This document shows positions 25,535-34,134 of a stretch of DNA of 64,000 bases, piece by piece (within the stretch, counting starts at the first letter, position 1; every line of letters starts with the position of its first letter). A model generated the notes under the pieces. The model ran no database searches. It was not told where the DNA came from and was given only the letters and a program-made list of their open reading frames with translations. The position numbers and the translations under genes are program-made. Origin of the DNA: Sphingobium sp. OAS761 (lineage in GTDB: Bacteria; Pseudomonadota; Alphaproteobacteria; Sphingomonadales; Sphingomonadaceae); the NCBI RefSeq assembly GCF_024168485.1, contig NZ_JALJVY010000014.1, positions 1 through 64,000 of the forward strand, written 5' to 3'.

Positions 25535-26875
25535 TCAGGCGGCCCGGATCGCAGCGATGAAGCCGCCAGCGCGCGCCTCCAGCCGGTGGGCGTCGTCCGC
25601 AAGCCGCCCGGCCACGTCGCGCATCAGCCGCGCGGCGCGCGCGCGGCCGTGTGCATTGTCGCTGATCTGGCGCGCGCCGGTGCGGATATGATCGCTCGAC
25701 GTCCCCGCTTCTGCGACGCTTTCAGTCAGCGTCCGGCTAAAATCGCCCTGTCGCGCGACCGCTTCAAACACGGCGGCGGACAGGCGGTCAGCACGTGTCA
25801 TGGTCGCATCCATATGGGCATGGCCCGCCGCCACTTCGCCGATGGCACCGCGAAAATGTTCGATCCGGCCCGAAATCTGCGCCGCGGCGTCGCGCGTCTG
25901 CGTCGCCAGTGACTGCACCTCTCGGGCGACGACGGCGAAGCCTTCGCCCGCAGCGCCGGCCCGTGACGCCTCGATACTGGCATTGAGCGCCAACATGCTT
26001 GTCGCCCGCGCGATGCTGTCGATGAGCGCGACGACCGCGCCGATATCGTCGGCTTCCCTGGCCAGAGCATCGCTGCGCGCTGCGCCAGCCCGGCTGCGCG
26101 CGACCGCTTCGCGAATGGCGTCGCCCGCATCGCGAACTTCGGTTTCCATCGACGCGAACAATTGACCCAGTTCCGCGCCGCCAGCGGCGATGCTCGTCAG
26201 GCGGTCGGCGGTCTGCGTGGCCGCAACCGCCATCGCCGCGGCATCGGCATCGTCGAGCGCCACGCGCTCGGTGGCATCGACCGCCAGCGTCGCCAACTCG
26301 TCCGCCATGGCCACAAGGTCCGCGATCAGCCGGGCGACGTCGCCCCGGAAATCGGCGCTTTCCTGCGATATGCGCCCAAGCCGCTCGGCGCGCGCCAGCG
26401 CCACGCGCGCATCGCGCTCTGCAGTGAGGCGCAGCAGCAGCGGACCGCTCAGCACTCCGGCAAACACCCCGCCGTCGGTGACGATCAACCCTTCGCATCC
26501 GTCGCCCTGCGCGGCATAGAGATCAACCAGCGCCTCGATGTCGCTGGCCTGGTCGGCGCTGGCGCAGGGCCGCACATGGTCGTCCAGCCGCCCGCCGAAG
26601 CTGGGGTTGCGCAACAGCGCATGGCCGAAGGGGTTGAACAGGATGCGCCGCATGTCGCCTTCATAGATGGCGCCGGCCGGACGCCCCTGGCCATCGAGCA
26701 CCGGCAGCAGCCGCAGCGCCGGATCGCGCTGGAAATGGTCGACCGCCTCGCTCAGCGGGCGGCCCAGCCGAATCGACGGCGCATCGACCGCGACATGCCG
26801 GGCGGCGGGCGAGGACGAGGGCGAGGGCGAGGGCGCCGTCTGGGGCGAGGCGAAAGGGAGCACAGCGGCGTTCAT
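25535..26875 (-). CDS. Soluble methyl-accepting chemotaxis-like protein with CBS-like input
   Basis: The 446-residue protein lacks membrane segments. Residues about 35-155 look like a pair of CBS domains ([28 protein letters not shown], shown here as [17 protein letters not shown]; then [16 protein letters not shown]). A long coiled-coil follows with the MCP signalling tip ([23 protein letters not shown], seen as [20 protein letters not shown] and [12 protein letters not shown]). Such proteins feed CheA/CheW arrays, but no che gene is nearby. Residues ~12-25 are a Pro/Ser repeat coded by tandem hexamers. Ligand unknown; adenosyl nucleotides are common for CBS domains. Confidence 0.85.
   Translation of the reverse strand: MNAAVLPFASPQTAPSPSPSSSPAARHVAVDAPSIRLGRPLSEAVDHFQRDPALRLLPVLDGQGRPAGAIYEGDMRRILFNPFGHALLRNPSFGGRLDDHVRPCASADQASDIEALVDLYAAQGDGCEGLIVTDGGVFAGVLSGPLLLRLTAERDARVALARAERLGRISQESADFRGDVARLIADLVAMADELATLAVDATERVALDDADAAAMAVAATQTADRLTSIAAGGAELGQLFASMETEVRDAGDAIREAVARSRAGAARSDALAREADDIGAVVALIDSIARATSMLALNASIEASRAGAAGEGFAVVAREVQSLATQTRDAAAQISGRIEHFRGAIGEVAAGHAHMDATMTRADRLSAAVFEAVARQGDFSRTLTESVAEAGTSSDHIRTGARQISDNAHGRARAARLMRDVAGRLADDAHRLEARAGGFIAAIRAA
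26811..26834. repeat. Four tandem hexamers in the chemoreceptor-like gene
   Basis: GAGGAC is followed by three exact copies of GAGGGC. In the gene they encode alternating Pro-Ser near the N-terminus. Unit length is a multiple of three, so copy-number change would alter linker length without frameshift. Confidence 0.7.
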
Positions 26876-26920
26876 GTGCTACCCGATAGGCAAAACCGGT
26901 AAACAGGGGGTTATGTGAGC

Positions 26921-26936
26921 GTTACAATTTTGTGAC
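26921..26936. promoter_or_regulatory. Near-palindrome upstream of the chemoreceptor-like gene
   Basis: GTTACAATTTTGTGAC is an inverted repeat with one mismatch in seven-base arms, 46 bases upstream of the gene's ATG in an AT-rich patch. It could be a CRP/FNR-class or other dimeric regulator site. No regulator is implied by context. Confidence 0.3.
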
Positions 26937-26949
26937 AAGGTGCTGTTTT

Positions 26950-27747
26950 TCAACTATTTTCTTGACAGTCAGGGGTGTAGCCGAATGCTTCGCGTGCCAG
27001 TTTCACGACCGCCGGATCAGCGTCCGGAAAATCCATCGGCACCAATTTTTCCAGCCGGTCGGCAACATAGGTAAGGGCGGCGATGCGTCCCGCCTTGCGA
27101 TGATTATTGTCGATCACATGCCAGGAAGCCGCGTCGGTGTCCGTCTTCTTGAACATGGCGTGCATGGCATCCAGATAGTCGGCGCGCCGTGCCCGGTTGC
27201 GATAATCGTCCGCCCCCGTCTTCCATCGCTTCCACGGCGTGTCGAGCCGCTGGGCGAGTTGTTCGTCCTGCGTGGACTGGGTAATGTGGACGAACAGCTT
27301 GACGATGTTGGTGCCCGCGTCGACCTGCTGGCGCTCAAATGCGTTGATTTCGTCATAGGCCCGCTTCCAGTCGGCCTTGCTGCAAAAGCCTTCGACCCGC
27401 TCGACCAGTACCCGGCCGTACCAGCTGCGGTCGAAGATCGCGATGTTGCGGCCCGCAGGCAACCGGGTCCAGAACCGCCACAGGAAATGATGGTCGCGCT
27501 CCACATCGGTCGGCGCGGCAACGGGATGGACCTGATAGTAGCGCGGGTCCCAGTCGGCGGTCATCCGCTTGATGATGCCGCCCTTGCCCGCGGCGTCCCA
27601 CCCTTCCAGCAGGATGACGCTACGCCGGTTGTGGATGATGTGGGCGACCTGGACCTTGGCCAGCCGTTCCTGCAGCGCGGCCAGATCGGCGTCATAATCG
27701 CCCTTGTATTTCTTGCCTTTTTCATAGTCGGACAGGTCGATGGTCAT
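26950..27747 (-). CDS. ppk2: Polyphosphate kinase 2 (PPK2) family
   Basis: PPK2 enzymes transfer phosphate between polyphosphate and nucleotides. The 265-residue protein has Walker A EGWDAAGKGG, Walker B-like FDRSWYGRVLVERVEG and the lid region (DRSWYGR, then RRADYLDAMHAMF), matching single-domain class I PPK2 in length. Whether it prefers ADP or GDP is not readable from sequence. It lies between the chemoreceptor-like gene and the TraB-like gene, all minus strand but with separate spacing. Confidence 0.92.
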   Translation of the reverse strand: MTIDLSDYEKGKKYKGDYDADLAALQERLAKVQVAHIIHNRRSVILLEGWDAAGKGGIIKRMTADWDPRYYQVHPVAAPTDVERDHHFLWRFWTRLPAGRNIAIFDRSWYGRVLVERVEGFCSKADWKRAYDEINAFERQQVDAGTNIVKLFVHITQSTQDEQLAQRLDTPWKRWKTGADDYRNRARRADYLDAMHAMFKKTDTDAASWHVIDNNHRKAGRIAALTYVADRLEKLVPMDFPDADPAVVKLAREAFGYTPDCQENS

Positions 27748-27778
27748 GGCACCATCCTTTCCCCTCTCCTGCCAATGG

Positions 27779-28861
27779 TCAAGGGGCCAGTATGACGTCG
27801 GTATCGATCACGCGCATATCCTGCATCATGTCAAGATACGCCTGAAGATAGAATTTGTGCGATGCGCCCACGATCACGAGCGTGCGCGCACCCGGCACCC
27901 GCGCGACCGCGTCCCGGATATTGGCGGCCATGCGCAGGTTGCGCGTTTCCCAATAGCCCAGATAACGGCGACCGAACTGCTGCGGCGAAGCCTCCCGCGC
28001 CGCCGCGCCGAAATCGCTTTCATAAATGAGACGGGCCTGGTCCGGCGCATTATAGACGCGATAGGCGGACAAAACGCCGCCTGACTGCCCAAGCTGCGCG
28101 ACGAGCGCCTGTTCGTCAGCCTTGCGCCGCGCAGTATCCGGATTGTCCCACGCCGCCATGATCGCCGCGCCATAGGCCTCTTCATCCGGGACCGGCGCGT
28201 CCGCGCTATGATCATCCATCGGTACGACCCGCTCCAGCCCCAACCGGGCTGCCAGCGGCGCGGCGATCAGGGTCGTTTCGTTGCGACGGTTGCGAAGTTT
28301 TTCCAGTCGCGCGACGAGCGTCGCATCCAGCGCATCGCCTTGATGCCGCTCCGCCCATGGGAGACGCAGCCATTGCACCAGCGCAGAATCCTGCTCGCCG
28401 CCCGCCAGGAACAGTGCGGCAAGGTGTCGTCGCTGAGACGGTGAGGGATCGGCGGGCCAGATGGCCAGCAGCTTTTCCGCCTCCGCATTGGCAGCGCCCA
28501 CGTCGAGCCCGGTGGCCGCGCGCGCGGGTGCGGGATCCCAGCAATAATCCTTTACCGAATCCGCATAGCGTGCGGGATAGCGGCGCAGGGCATCGCATTG
28601 CAGCCCGGAAAGGGATTCGACTGCGATGATCGCCGGCTTCCACGCCGCCAGCCGATCTATCAGCGGAGCGAGCGACGACGGGTCGAAATCATCAGGCCAG
28701 CCTGACAGGTGCGCCGTACCGAGCACCATGATCGCATTGGGCCGCCCCCGTATATCGTCCTTCAGCGCGCGGGGGTCGAATCCCGGGCCGGAAGCCTGCA
28801 CCATCGTCGTCGCCATGCCTGCCATCGCAGCAGCCATCATCATCGCCCGGAACCGCATCAT
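27779..28861 (-). CDS. Exported TraB/GumN-like (DUF5694) protein
   Basis: The 360-residue protein has a signal peptide (MMAAAMAGMATTMVQA) and the motifs of the TraB/DUF5694 group: MVLGTAHLSG near the N-terminus, IAVESLSG with a conserved Glu, and LVIVGASHKFYLQAYL near the C-terminus. TraB-like folds have been proposed to be metalloproteases, but no activity is established for this branch. Two adjacent ATG codons (28861 and 28858) follow AAGGGAG. An 8-bp inverted repeat containing a TATAAT box lies just upstream. Confidence 0.8.
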   Translation of the reverse strand: MMRFRAMMMAAAMAGMATTMVQASGPGFDPRALKDDIRGRPNAIMVLGTAHLSGWPDDFDPSSLAPLIDRLAAWKPAIIAVESLSGLQCDALRRYPARYADSVKDYCWDPAPARAATGLDVGAANAEAEKLLAIWPADPSPSQRRHLAALFLAGGEQDSALVQWLRLPWAERHQGDALDATLVARLEKLRNRRNETTLIAAPLAARLGLERVVPMDDHSADAPVPDEEAYGAAIMAAWDNPDTARRKADEQALVAQLGQSGGVLSAYRVYNAPDQARLIYESDFGAAAREASPQQFGRRYLGYWETRNLRMAANIRDAVARVPGARTLVIVGASHKFYLQAYLDMMQDMRVIDTDVILAP

Positions 28862-28878
28862 CCTCTCCCTTGGCACTG

Positions 28879-28898
28879 TGTATTATATCAATAATACA
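28879..28898. promoter_or_regulatory. Operator-like inverted repeat overlapping a -10 box
   Basis: TGTATTAT-ATCA-ATAATACA is a perfect 8-bp inverted repeat, 18 bases upstream of the DUF5694 gene. On the minus strand it contains TATAAT, an ideal -10 hexamer. The overlap fits a repressor site on a promoter. Confidence 0.5.
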
Positions 28899-28905
28899 GC
28901 AGGGC

Positions 28906-28940
28906 AAAAAGAAAAGACCCCGATTGGAAGAGCAGGGCCT
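28906..28940 (-). terminator. Intrinsic terminator after aspS
   Basis: On the minus strand AGGCCC pairs with GGGTCT (one G-U pair) around a 15-base loop and is followed by TTTTCTTTTT. It lies 21 bases past the aspS stop. Confidence 0.6.
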
Positions 28941-28961
28941 TTCGTGCGGGCGGCGGGGCGA

Positions 28962-30746
28962 TTAAGCCTTCGCCTGAGGCTCCACCACGCGGATGTGCAG
29001 TTCGCGCAACTGCTTCAATTCCGCCGCACTGGGCGCGGCCATCAGCAGATCCTCGGCGCGCTGGTTCATCGGGAACAGGGTGATCTCGCGCAGATTCTGC
29101 GCGCCGCACAGCAACATGACGATGCGGTCGACGCCTGCAGCCATGCCGCCATGGGGCGGCGCGCCGTACTGGAAGGCGCGATAGAGGCCGCCGAAGCGGT
29201 CCTCCACATCCTGCTGGCTCAGGCCCACCAGTTCGAACGCCTTTACCATGGCTTCGGGCGACTGGTTACGGATCGAACCCGACGCGATCTCATATCCGTT
29301 GCAGACCATGTCATATTGGTACGCTTTGAGCGTCAAAGGGTCCTGTGTATTGAGCGCCTCCAGCCCCCCCTGCGGCATCGAGAAGGGGTTGTGGGCGAAA
29401 TCGATCTTCTTTTCGTCCTCGTCATATTCGTAGAAGGGGAAATCGACGATCCAGCACAGGTCGAAACGGTCCTTGTCGATCAGGTCGAGCTGCTCGCCCA
29501 CGCGGATGCGGGCAAGGCCGGCGAGCTTGGCCGCCTGGCTTTCCTTGCCCGCTGCGAAGAACACGCCATCATTGGCACCCAGGCCGAGCGCCGCGATGAG
29601 AGCCGCGGTCTTTTCCTCACCGTGGTTCTTGGCGATCGGGCCGCCGGGCACGCCATCCTTGATGTTGATATAGCCAAGGCCCGAATAGCCTTCGCCCCGT
29701 GCCCAATTGTTCATCTCGTCGAAGAATTTGCGGCTACCCGCGCCGGCGCCCGGCGCCGGAATGGCTCGGATCACGCTACCGTTTTCCACCAGCGAGGCGA
29801 AAATGCCGAAGCCCGAGCCGTGAAAATGCTCCGTCACGTCCTCGATGATGACCGGGTTGCGCAGGTCGGGCTTGTCGCTGCCATATTTCAGCATCGCTTC
29901 GGCATGGGGGATGCGCGGAAAGCTGCCCGCCGGGGTCACCGGCCTGCCGTCCGCGAACGCCTCGAAAACCTGGGCGATAACCGGCTCCATCGTGTTCCAG
30001 ACATCTTCCTGGGTAACGAAGCTCATTTCGAGGTCGAGCTGGTAGAATTCGCCCGGCAGGCGGTCGGCGCGCGGGTCCTCGTCGCGGAAGCAGGGCGCGA
30101 TCTGGAAATAACGGTCGAAACCGGCGACCATCAGCAACTGCTTATATTGCTGCGGCGCCTGCGGCAGGGCGTAGAATTTACCGGCATGGATGCGGCTGGG
30201 CACCAGGAAGTCGCGCGCGCCTTCCGGCGACGAAGCCGTCAGAATAGGCGTCGAATATTCGGTGAAGCCCGCGTCCTCCATGCGACGGCGCATGTCGCGG
30301 ATGATCTGCGTGCGCTTGACGATGTTGGCGTGCAGAGTCTCGCGGCGCAGGTCCAGGAAGCGGTAGCGCAGGCGGATATCCTCGGGATATTCCTGCTCGC
30401 CCGCGACCGGCAGCGGCAGGTCGGCGGCGGCGGAAAGGACCGTGGCATCCAGCGCGCGAATCTCGATCTCGCCGGTCGGCAGGTTGGGGTTGACCGCTTC
30501 CTTCGCGCGGGCGACGACCTTCCCGGTGACGGTGACGACGCTTTCCGCGCGCAGCCCCTCGATCACCTGGAACACCGGGCCGTCCACTTCGGTCACGATC
30601 TGGACCATGCCATAATGATCGCGCAGGTCGATGAAGACCAGGTCGCCATGATCGCGCTTGCGATGCACCCAACCCGACACGCGGACCTCGTTACCGACTT
30701 CGGCCGTGGTCAGGGCGCCGCAGGTGTGAGTGCGATAGGCGTGCAT
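28962..30746 (-). CDS. aspS: Aspartyl-tRNA synthetase
   Basis: AspS attaches aspartate to tRNA-Asp. The 594-residue protein has the N-terminal OB-fold anticodon-binding domain ([21 protein letters not shown], seen as [19 protein letters not shown]), class II motif 2 ([13 protein letters not shown]) and motif 3 ([11 protein letters not shown]), plus the bacterial GAD insertion (about 290-410). Length matches bacterial-type AspRS. A long open frame on the opposite strand is a shadow of this gene's GC bias. Confidence 0.97.
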   Translation of the reverse strand: MHAYRTHTCGALTTAEVGNEVRVSGWVHRKRDHGDLVFIDLRDHYGMVQIVTEVDGPVFQVIEGLRAESVVTVTGKVVARAKEAVNPNLPTGEIEIRALDATVLSAAADLPLPVAGEQEYPEDIRLRYRFLDLRRETLHANIVKRTQIIRDMRRRMEDAGFTEYSTPILTASSPEGARDFLVPSRIHAGKFYALPQAPQQYKQLLMVAGFDRYFQIAPCFRDEDPRADRLPGEFYQLDLEMSFVTQEDVWNTMEPVIAQVFEAFADGRPVTPAGSFPRIPHAEAMLKYGSDKPDLRNPVIIEDVTEHFHGSGFGIFASLVENGSVIRAIPAPGAGAGSRKFFDEMNNWARGEGYSGLGYINIKDGVPGGPIAKNHGEEKTAALIAALGLGANDGVFFAAGKESQAAKLAGLARIRVGEQLDLIDKDRFDLCWIVDFPFYEYDEDEKKIDFAHNPFSMPQGGLEALNTQDPLTLKAYQYDMVCNGYEIASGSIRNQSPEAMVKAFELVGLSQQDVEDRFGGLYRAFQYGAPPHGGMAAGVDRIVMLLCGAQNLREITLFPMNQRAEDLLMAAPSAAELKQLRELHIRVVEPQAKA

Positions 30747-30874
30747 GGCGTTTTGATCTTTCAGAACTGTTTTACGGAAATGACAAATTGTTGCAGCCCG
30801 GCTATGGGCTCAATGTCGAACATCGACGAGCCCGCCAAGGAAGCGGGCCAGCCCATAATAAGATCGAAGACCAT

Positions 30875-32041
30875 ATGCAAATTCATCCGCTGATTACCGA
30901 AAACCAGGCACTCGCCGATTTCTGCGCCCGGATCGCCAAATCCCCCTATATCGCCGTCGATACCGAGTTCATGCGGGAAAACAGCTACTGGCCCGACCTC
31001 TGCCTGGTACAGGTGGCCGACGATAATGAGGCCGCGGCGATCGATCCCAAGGCACCCGGCCTGGACATGACGCCGCTGCTCGACCTGCTGGTCGATAATG
31101 AAGATGTGCTGAAGGTCTTTCACGCCGGCGGTCAGGACATAGAGATCGTCCACAACCTGACCGGCAAGACCCCGCACCCCATGTTCGACACGCAGATCGC
31201 GGCCATGGCGCTGGGGCTGGGCGAGCAGATCGGGTACGGCAATCTGGTCGACGCGTGGCTGGGCGTGCAACTCGACAAGGGCGCGCGTTTCACCGACTGG
31301 GCGCGCCGCCCGCTCGACAAGCGCCAGATCGACTATGCCATCGGCGACGTGACCTATCTGATCCAGATTTTCCCCAAGATGCTGGAGGAACTAAAGAAGA
31401 CCGGGCGCGGCGACTGGCTGGATCAGGAAATGGAACGGATCAGCGATCCGGCCAATTACGAAAATGACCCGCAGCAGGCATGGAAACGCGTGCGCATCGC
31501 CAGTCGCAAGGCCGACGTGCTGGGCCGCCTGAAAGCGCTTGCTGCCTGGCGCGAGATGGAGGCACGCGACAAAAATCTGCCGCGTGGCCGCATCGTGAAG
31601 GACGAGACACTGGCCGACATCGCCAGCCACCCGCCGCGGGTACAGGACGATCTGGGCAAGGTGCGCGGCCTGTCTGCCACATGGAAAAGCAACGACATCG
31701 GTGCGAGGCTGATGCACGCGATCAAACAGGCCGAACCGCTGGACCGCGACGAAATGCCCGACCGCGAGCCGCGCCGGCCGGGGCTGGGCAAGGACGGAGC
31801 GCTGGTCGCGGACCTGCTGAAATTGCTTCTCAAGATCCGGTCGCGCGACATCGACGTCGCGGCGCGGCTAATCGCGCGCGCTGACGATATCGACGCGCTG
31901 GCGGCGGGGGTGCGGGACGGGCTCTCGATATTGGAGGGCTGGCGGTATGAACAATATGGGCGTGACGCGGTTGATCTGGTGGAAGGCCGCATGGCCTTTG
32001 CGGTCAAAAATGGCCGACTGAAGATGACCCGCACCGAATAA
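30875..32041 (+). CDS. rnd: Ribonuclease D
   Basis: RNase D is a 3'-5' exoribonuclease that trims tRNA precursors. The 388-residue protein carries the DEDDy residues: DTEFMREN, the Asp in HAGGQDIEIVHN and Tyr/Asp in YAIGDVTYL. HRDC domains follow in the C-terminal half (LKALAAWREMEARDKNLPRG). The ATG at 30875 gives the standard MQIHPLIT start. It is divergent from aspS with 128 bases between start codons. Confidence 0.95.
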   Translation: MQIHPLITENQALADFCARIAKSPYIAVDTEFMRENSYWPDLCLVQVADDNEAAAIDPKAPGLDMTPLLDLLVDNEDVLKVFHAGGQDIEIVHNLTGKTPHPMFDTQIAAMALGLGEQIGYGNLVDAWLGVQLDKGARFTDWARRPLDKRQIDYAIGDVTYLIQIFPKMLEELKKTGRGDWLDQEMERISDPANYENDPQQAWKRVRIASRKADVLGRLKALAAWREMEARDKNLPRGRIVKDETLADIASHPPRVQDDLGKVRGLSATWKSNDIGARLMHAIKQAEPLDRDEMPDREPRRPGLGKDGALVADLLKLLLKIRSRDIDVAARLIARADDIDALAAGVRDGLSILEGWRYEQYGRDAVDLVEGRMAFAVKNGRLKMTRTE

Positions 32042-32051
32042 GGAGACGCAT

Positions 32052-32360
32052 ATGCGGACCGGGACACTGGGCATGACCGCCGGGATGATCCTGTCGCTGG
32101 GCGCCTGTACCGGCGCGGACGCCGGAGGTCCGGCCACGACGCCCGCCACGGCCGAGGCACCCTGCCACAATGACGGGCTGGATCGATTCATTGGTCAGAA
32201 GGCCAGTGCGGAAACAGGCGCGGCCCTGCTGAAAGCGTCGGGCGCGAAAACGCTGCGCTGGGGCGGCCCCGGCATGGCGCTGACCATGGATTTCCGCGCC
32301 GACCGGCTGACCGTCGCTTATGACGAACAGATGGTCATCACCGCCGCGCGGTGCGGATAG
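32052..32360 (+). CDS. Lipoprotein of peptidase inhibitor I78 family
   Basis: The 102-residue product has a lipoprotein signal (SLGACTG, Cys19) and then an I78-type inhibitor domain: LDRFIGQKAS, RWGGPGMALTMDFRADRLTV and a final AARCG. I78 proteins inhibit serine proteases such as elastase and chymotrypsin in the few cases studied. AAGGAG lies 7 bases upstream of the ATG. It follows rnd by ten bases and may be co-transcribed. Target protease unknown. Confidence 0.82.
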   Translation: MRTGTLGMTAGMILSLGACTGADAGGPATTPATAEAPCHNDGLDRFIGQKASAETGAALLKASGAKTLRWGGPGMALTMDFRADRLTVAYDEQMVITAARCG

Positions 32361-32398
32361 CGTCGGGGCCCCCGGATGCAAGGCCGCTCGAGTCCGGC

Positions 32399-32788
32399 AT
32401 GACAGCGGAGGCCGACCTCGCCATCCGGATGCGCCGGGCCAGCTTCAACCGGGCGTTGGCCGACGCGGACCTAGCAACCATCGAGCGGATCCTGGCGAAG
32501 GATGTTGTGCTCATCACCGGAACGGACAGCGCGGTCATCGTCGGGCGAAAGGCGCAACTGCTGGCGTGGCGGCGCGAGTTCGCCGCGGCGGACCGCATCG
32601 TCTATGTCCGCACGCCCCGCGATATTCTGGTGTCTCCGATCGAACCCGTCGCGATGGAACAGGGGCATTGGGAAGGTAGGGCGCGGTCGGACGACCGACC
32701 AGCCACATCGGGTGATTACAGCGCAAAATGGCGTTTGAATGGAGAGGAATGGCGGCTGGAAGCGGAGATATTCCTCACCCTGGCGTAA
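32399..32788 (+). CDS. NTF2/SnoaL-like (DUF4440) protein
   Basis: The 129-residue protein fits the SnoaL/DUF4440 fold: an N-terminal helix (RMRRASFNRALADADLATIERIL, visible as FNRALADADLATIERIL), AKDVVLITGTDSAVIVGRKA, and a C-terminal WEGRA…YSAKWRLNGEEWRLEAE strand pair. Such proteins are small-ligand binders or isomerases; none is assignable. The start is uncertain: a GTG at 32351 overlapping the upstream gene is possible, and neither start has a clear ribosome binding site. Confidence 0.75.
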   Translation: MTAEADLAIRMRRASFNRALADADLATIERILAKDVVLITGTDSAVIVGRKAQLLAWRREFAAADRIVYVRTPRDILVSPIEPVAMEQGHWEGRARSDDRPATSGDYSAKWRLNGEEWRLEAEIFLTLA

Positions 32789-32894
32789 ACATCGAATTTA
32801 CCCCGCTCACGGCGCCAGCCGCATATTTGCGCTGTCCTACACATAACCATATGGGATAACTGAGTCGCTTTCCCGATCCGGCAGGAGGCGACAG

Positions 32895-33434
32895 ATGGAC
32901 ATTGCGGAGTTGATTGATGAGGTGATCGCGCGGGAAGGCGGATATAGCGACCATCCGGCAGACAGGGGCGGGCCGACTAATATGGGCATCACCCAGGCGG
33001 TCGCCCGCGCGAACGGCTATGGCGGGGACATGAAGACGCTGCCGCGCGATGTCGCGGAAGCCATTTATGGCCGGCTCTACTGGCAACGGCCCGGCTACGC
33101 ATTTATCGCAGAAACGAGCTGGTCGATCGCGGCCGAACTGTTCGACACGGCGGTCAACATGGGACCGGCGATCGCGACGGGGTTCTTGCAACGCGCGCTC
33201 AACGCGCTCAACCGCAACCAGAAAGACTATCCCGATCTCAGGGTCGATCGCGTCATCGGCGGTCGGACATTGGGCGCCCTCCGCGCCTTTCGCGCGTTGA
33301 GGGGCAGCCGGGGCGACAAGGTGCTGCTCAAGGCCATTGAGGCCCTGCAAGGCGAACGCTACATCGCCTTGGCAGAGGCGAGACCCGCCAATGAGGCCTT
33401 TCTCTATGGCTGGCTGGCAAACCGTATCGGTTAG
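32895..33434 (+). CDS. GH108 N-acetylmuramidase, GTA-type endolysin
   Basis: The 179-residue protein is a glycoside hydrolase family 108 muramidase: REGGYSDHPADRGGPTNMGIT contains the catalytic Glu in EGGY, followed by a predicted peptidoglycan-binding C-terminal half (FLQRALNALN). It lacks a signal peptide and so needs a holin for export; a holin gene follows 8 bases later. This pair corresponds to the endolysin-holin pair that lyses cells to release gene transfer agents in Rhodobacter. GCAGGAGG precedes the ATG. Confidence 0.9.
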   Translation: MDIAELIDEVIAREGGYSDHPADRGGPTNMGITQAVARANGYGGDMKTLPRDVAEAIYGRLYWQRPGYAFIAETSWSIAAELFDTAVNMGPAIATGFLQRALNALNRNQKDYPDLRVDRVIGGRTLGALRAFRALRGSRGDKVLLKAIEALQGERYIALAEARPANEAFLYGWLANRIG

Positions 33435-33442
33435 GAGACAGG

Positions 33443-33715
33443 ATGATGGCGCAAGCTGATGCACAGGAACGGAGCGATATATGGGCGGCACGCGCACGTC
33501 CGGCCTTCCTCTATGTCATGTACGCATTGCTGCTCTGGTCGATACCCATGGGGCTGATCGCGGGTATCAGCCCCGCAACGGCAAGGGCCGTGATTGCGGG
33601 CATGCGAGCCTATCTGAACGCCTTGCCCGAACCGCTCTACGCGCTCTTCGGCACGGGCTATCTGGGCTACACCGCCGCCCGAGCCTGGGGAAAGGTAAAA
33701 GGTGTCGAGAGGTGA
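33443..33715 (+). CDS. GTA-type 3TM holin
   Basis: The 90-residue protein resembles the family named 'holin of 3TMs, for gene-transfer release'. The segment RPAFLYVMYALLLWSIPMGL starts a membrane helix (about 20-43), an amphipathic stretch follows (ATARAVIAGMRAYLNALP), then a second hydrophobic segment (ALFGTGYLGYTAAR). Holins permeabilise the inner membrane so the endolysin can reach the wall. AGGAGACAGG overlaps two consecutive ATGs (33443, 33446). A strong hairpin ends the operon. Confidence 0.87.
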   Translation: MMAQADAQERSDIWAARARPAFLYVMYALLLWSIPMGLIAGISPATARAVIAGMRAYLNALPEPLYALFGTGYLGYTAARAWGKVKGVER

Positions 33716-33743
33716 CTGCTGACCATGACCCTGGACATGAGAG

Positions 33744-33773
33744 GGGCCGCCGGGCGCAAAGCCCCGGCGGCCC
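33744..33773 (+). terminator. Hairpin ending the muramidase-holin operon
   Basis: GGGCCGCCGGG pairs perfectly with CCCGGCGGCCC around an 8-base loop, 29 bases past the holin stop. There is no T-tract, so it may protect the 3' end or need Rho. Confidence 0.6.
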
Positions 33774-33912
33774 ATCATTGACATGGTCAGTGGCGGGAAG
33801 TGCCGCCCAAGAGAGGAATGATGATCGCGCTATCCCCGCGACATGCGGACGGCCTGTATGTCGGCGCGCAACGGTCTCGCAATGTCAGGATGGATCGACG
33901 CAGCGGCGTCGC
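33774..33912. other. Gene-poor interval between holin and micro-ORF
   Basis: The 419 bases from 33716 to 34134 hold the hairpin, the micro-ORF and its leader listed separately. In 33774-33912 I see only weak short frames on either strand, one on the plus strand starting at 33821 with AGAGAGG too close to the ATG. None is supported as a gene. Confidence 0.4.
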
Positions 33913-33969
33913 TCAGCGGCGCATTCCTCGAATGGACTTGACCGACCCCATATCTGAACCATGAGACAT
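33913..33969 (-). CDS. 18-residue micro-ORF with perfect Shine-Dalgarno
   Basis: ATG at 33969-33967 opens MSHGSDMGSVKSIRGMRR then TGA. Directly upstream on the minus strand lies GAAAGGAGGTGATCC, complementary to the whole 16S rRNA 3' tail, with 7 bases between GGAGG and ATG. So strong an initiation signal is unlikely by chance. The peptide is basic with no membrane segment. No family recognised. Two other frames overlap the same DNA, so the true product could differ. Confidence 0.45.
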   Translation of the reverse strand: MSHGSDMGSVKSIRGMRR

Positions 33970-33970
33970 C

Positions 33971-34103
33971 GGATCACCTCCTTTCGCTATGTTGAAGCCC
34001 GCGTGACCGACCCGGGCCTGCTGCCTTTAAGGCTGGTCACGAGTGGAATGTGAATCAGTCGCAGCGTATCTTCAAGGCTTGTATTATTCTTTTTTGGAAT
34101 CAT
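33971..34103 (-). promoter_or_regulatory. Structured leader upstream of the micro-ORF
   Basis: On the minus strand an AT-rich patch near 34075-34095 (AAAAAAGAATAATAC) could be a promoter. It is followed by CGTGACC…GGTCACG (34002-34041), a 7-bp stem enclosing a second imperfect hairpin GCCTT-AAGGC, and then the perfect Shine-Dalgarno at 33971-33985. A 38-codon frame (34103-33987) also spans it but has no ribosome binding site. The element looks like a short RNA or a regulated leader. Confidence 0.35.
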
Positions 34104-34134
34104 ACTTGTCCGTCCGCGCCGAACATCCGCATCG

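Noticed and set aside
28626..30893. A 755-codon open frame on the plus strand
   Set aside because: It lies antisense to intact aspS and has no domain pattern. Long antisense frames are expected from strong GC bias at third codon positions.
33971..33985. Match to the 3' end of 16S rRNA
   Set aside because: The match does not extend upstream into the conserved 16S helix, so this is not an rRNA fragment. It is better read as a Shine-Dalgarno on the other strand.
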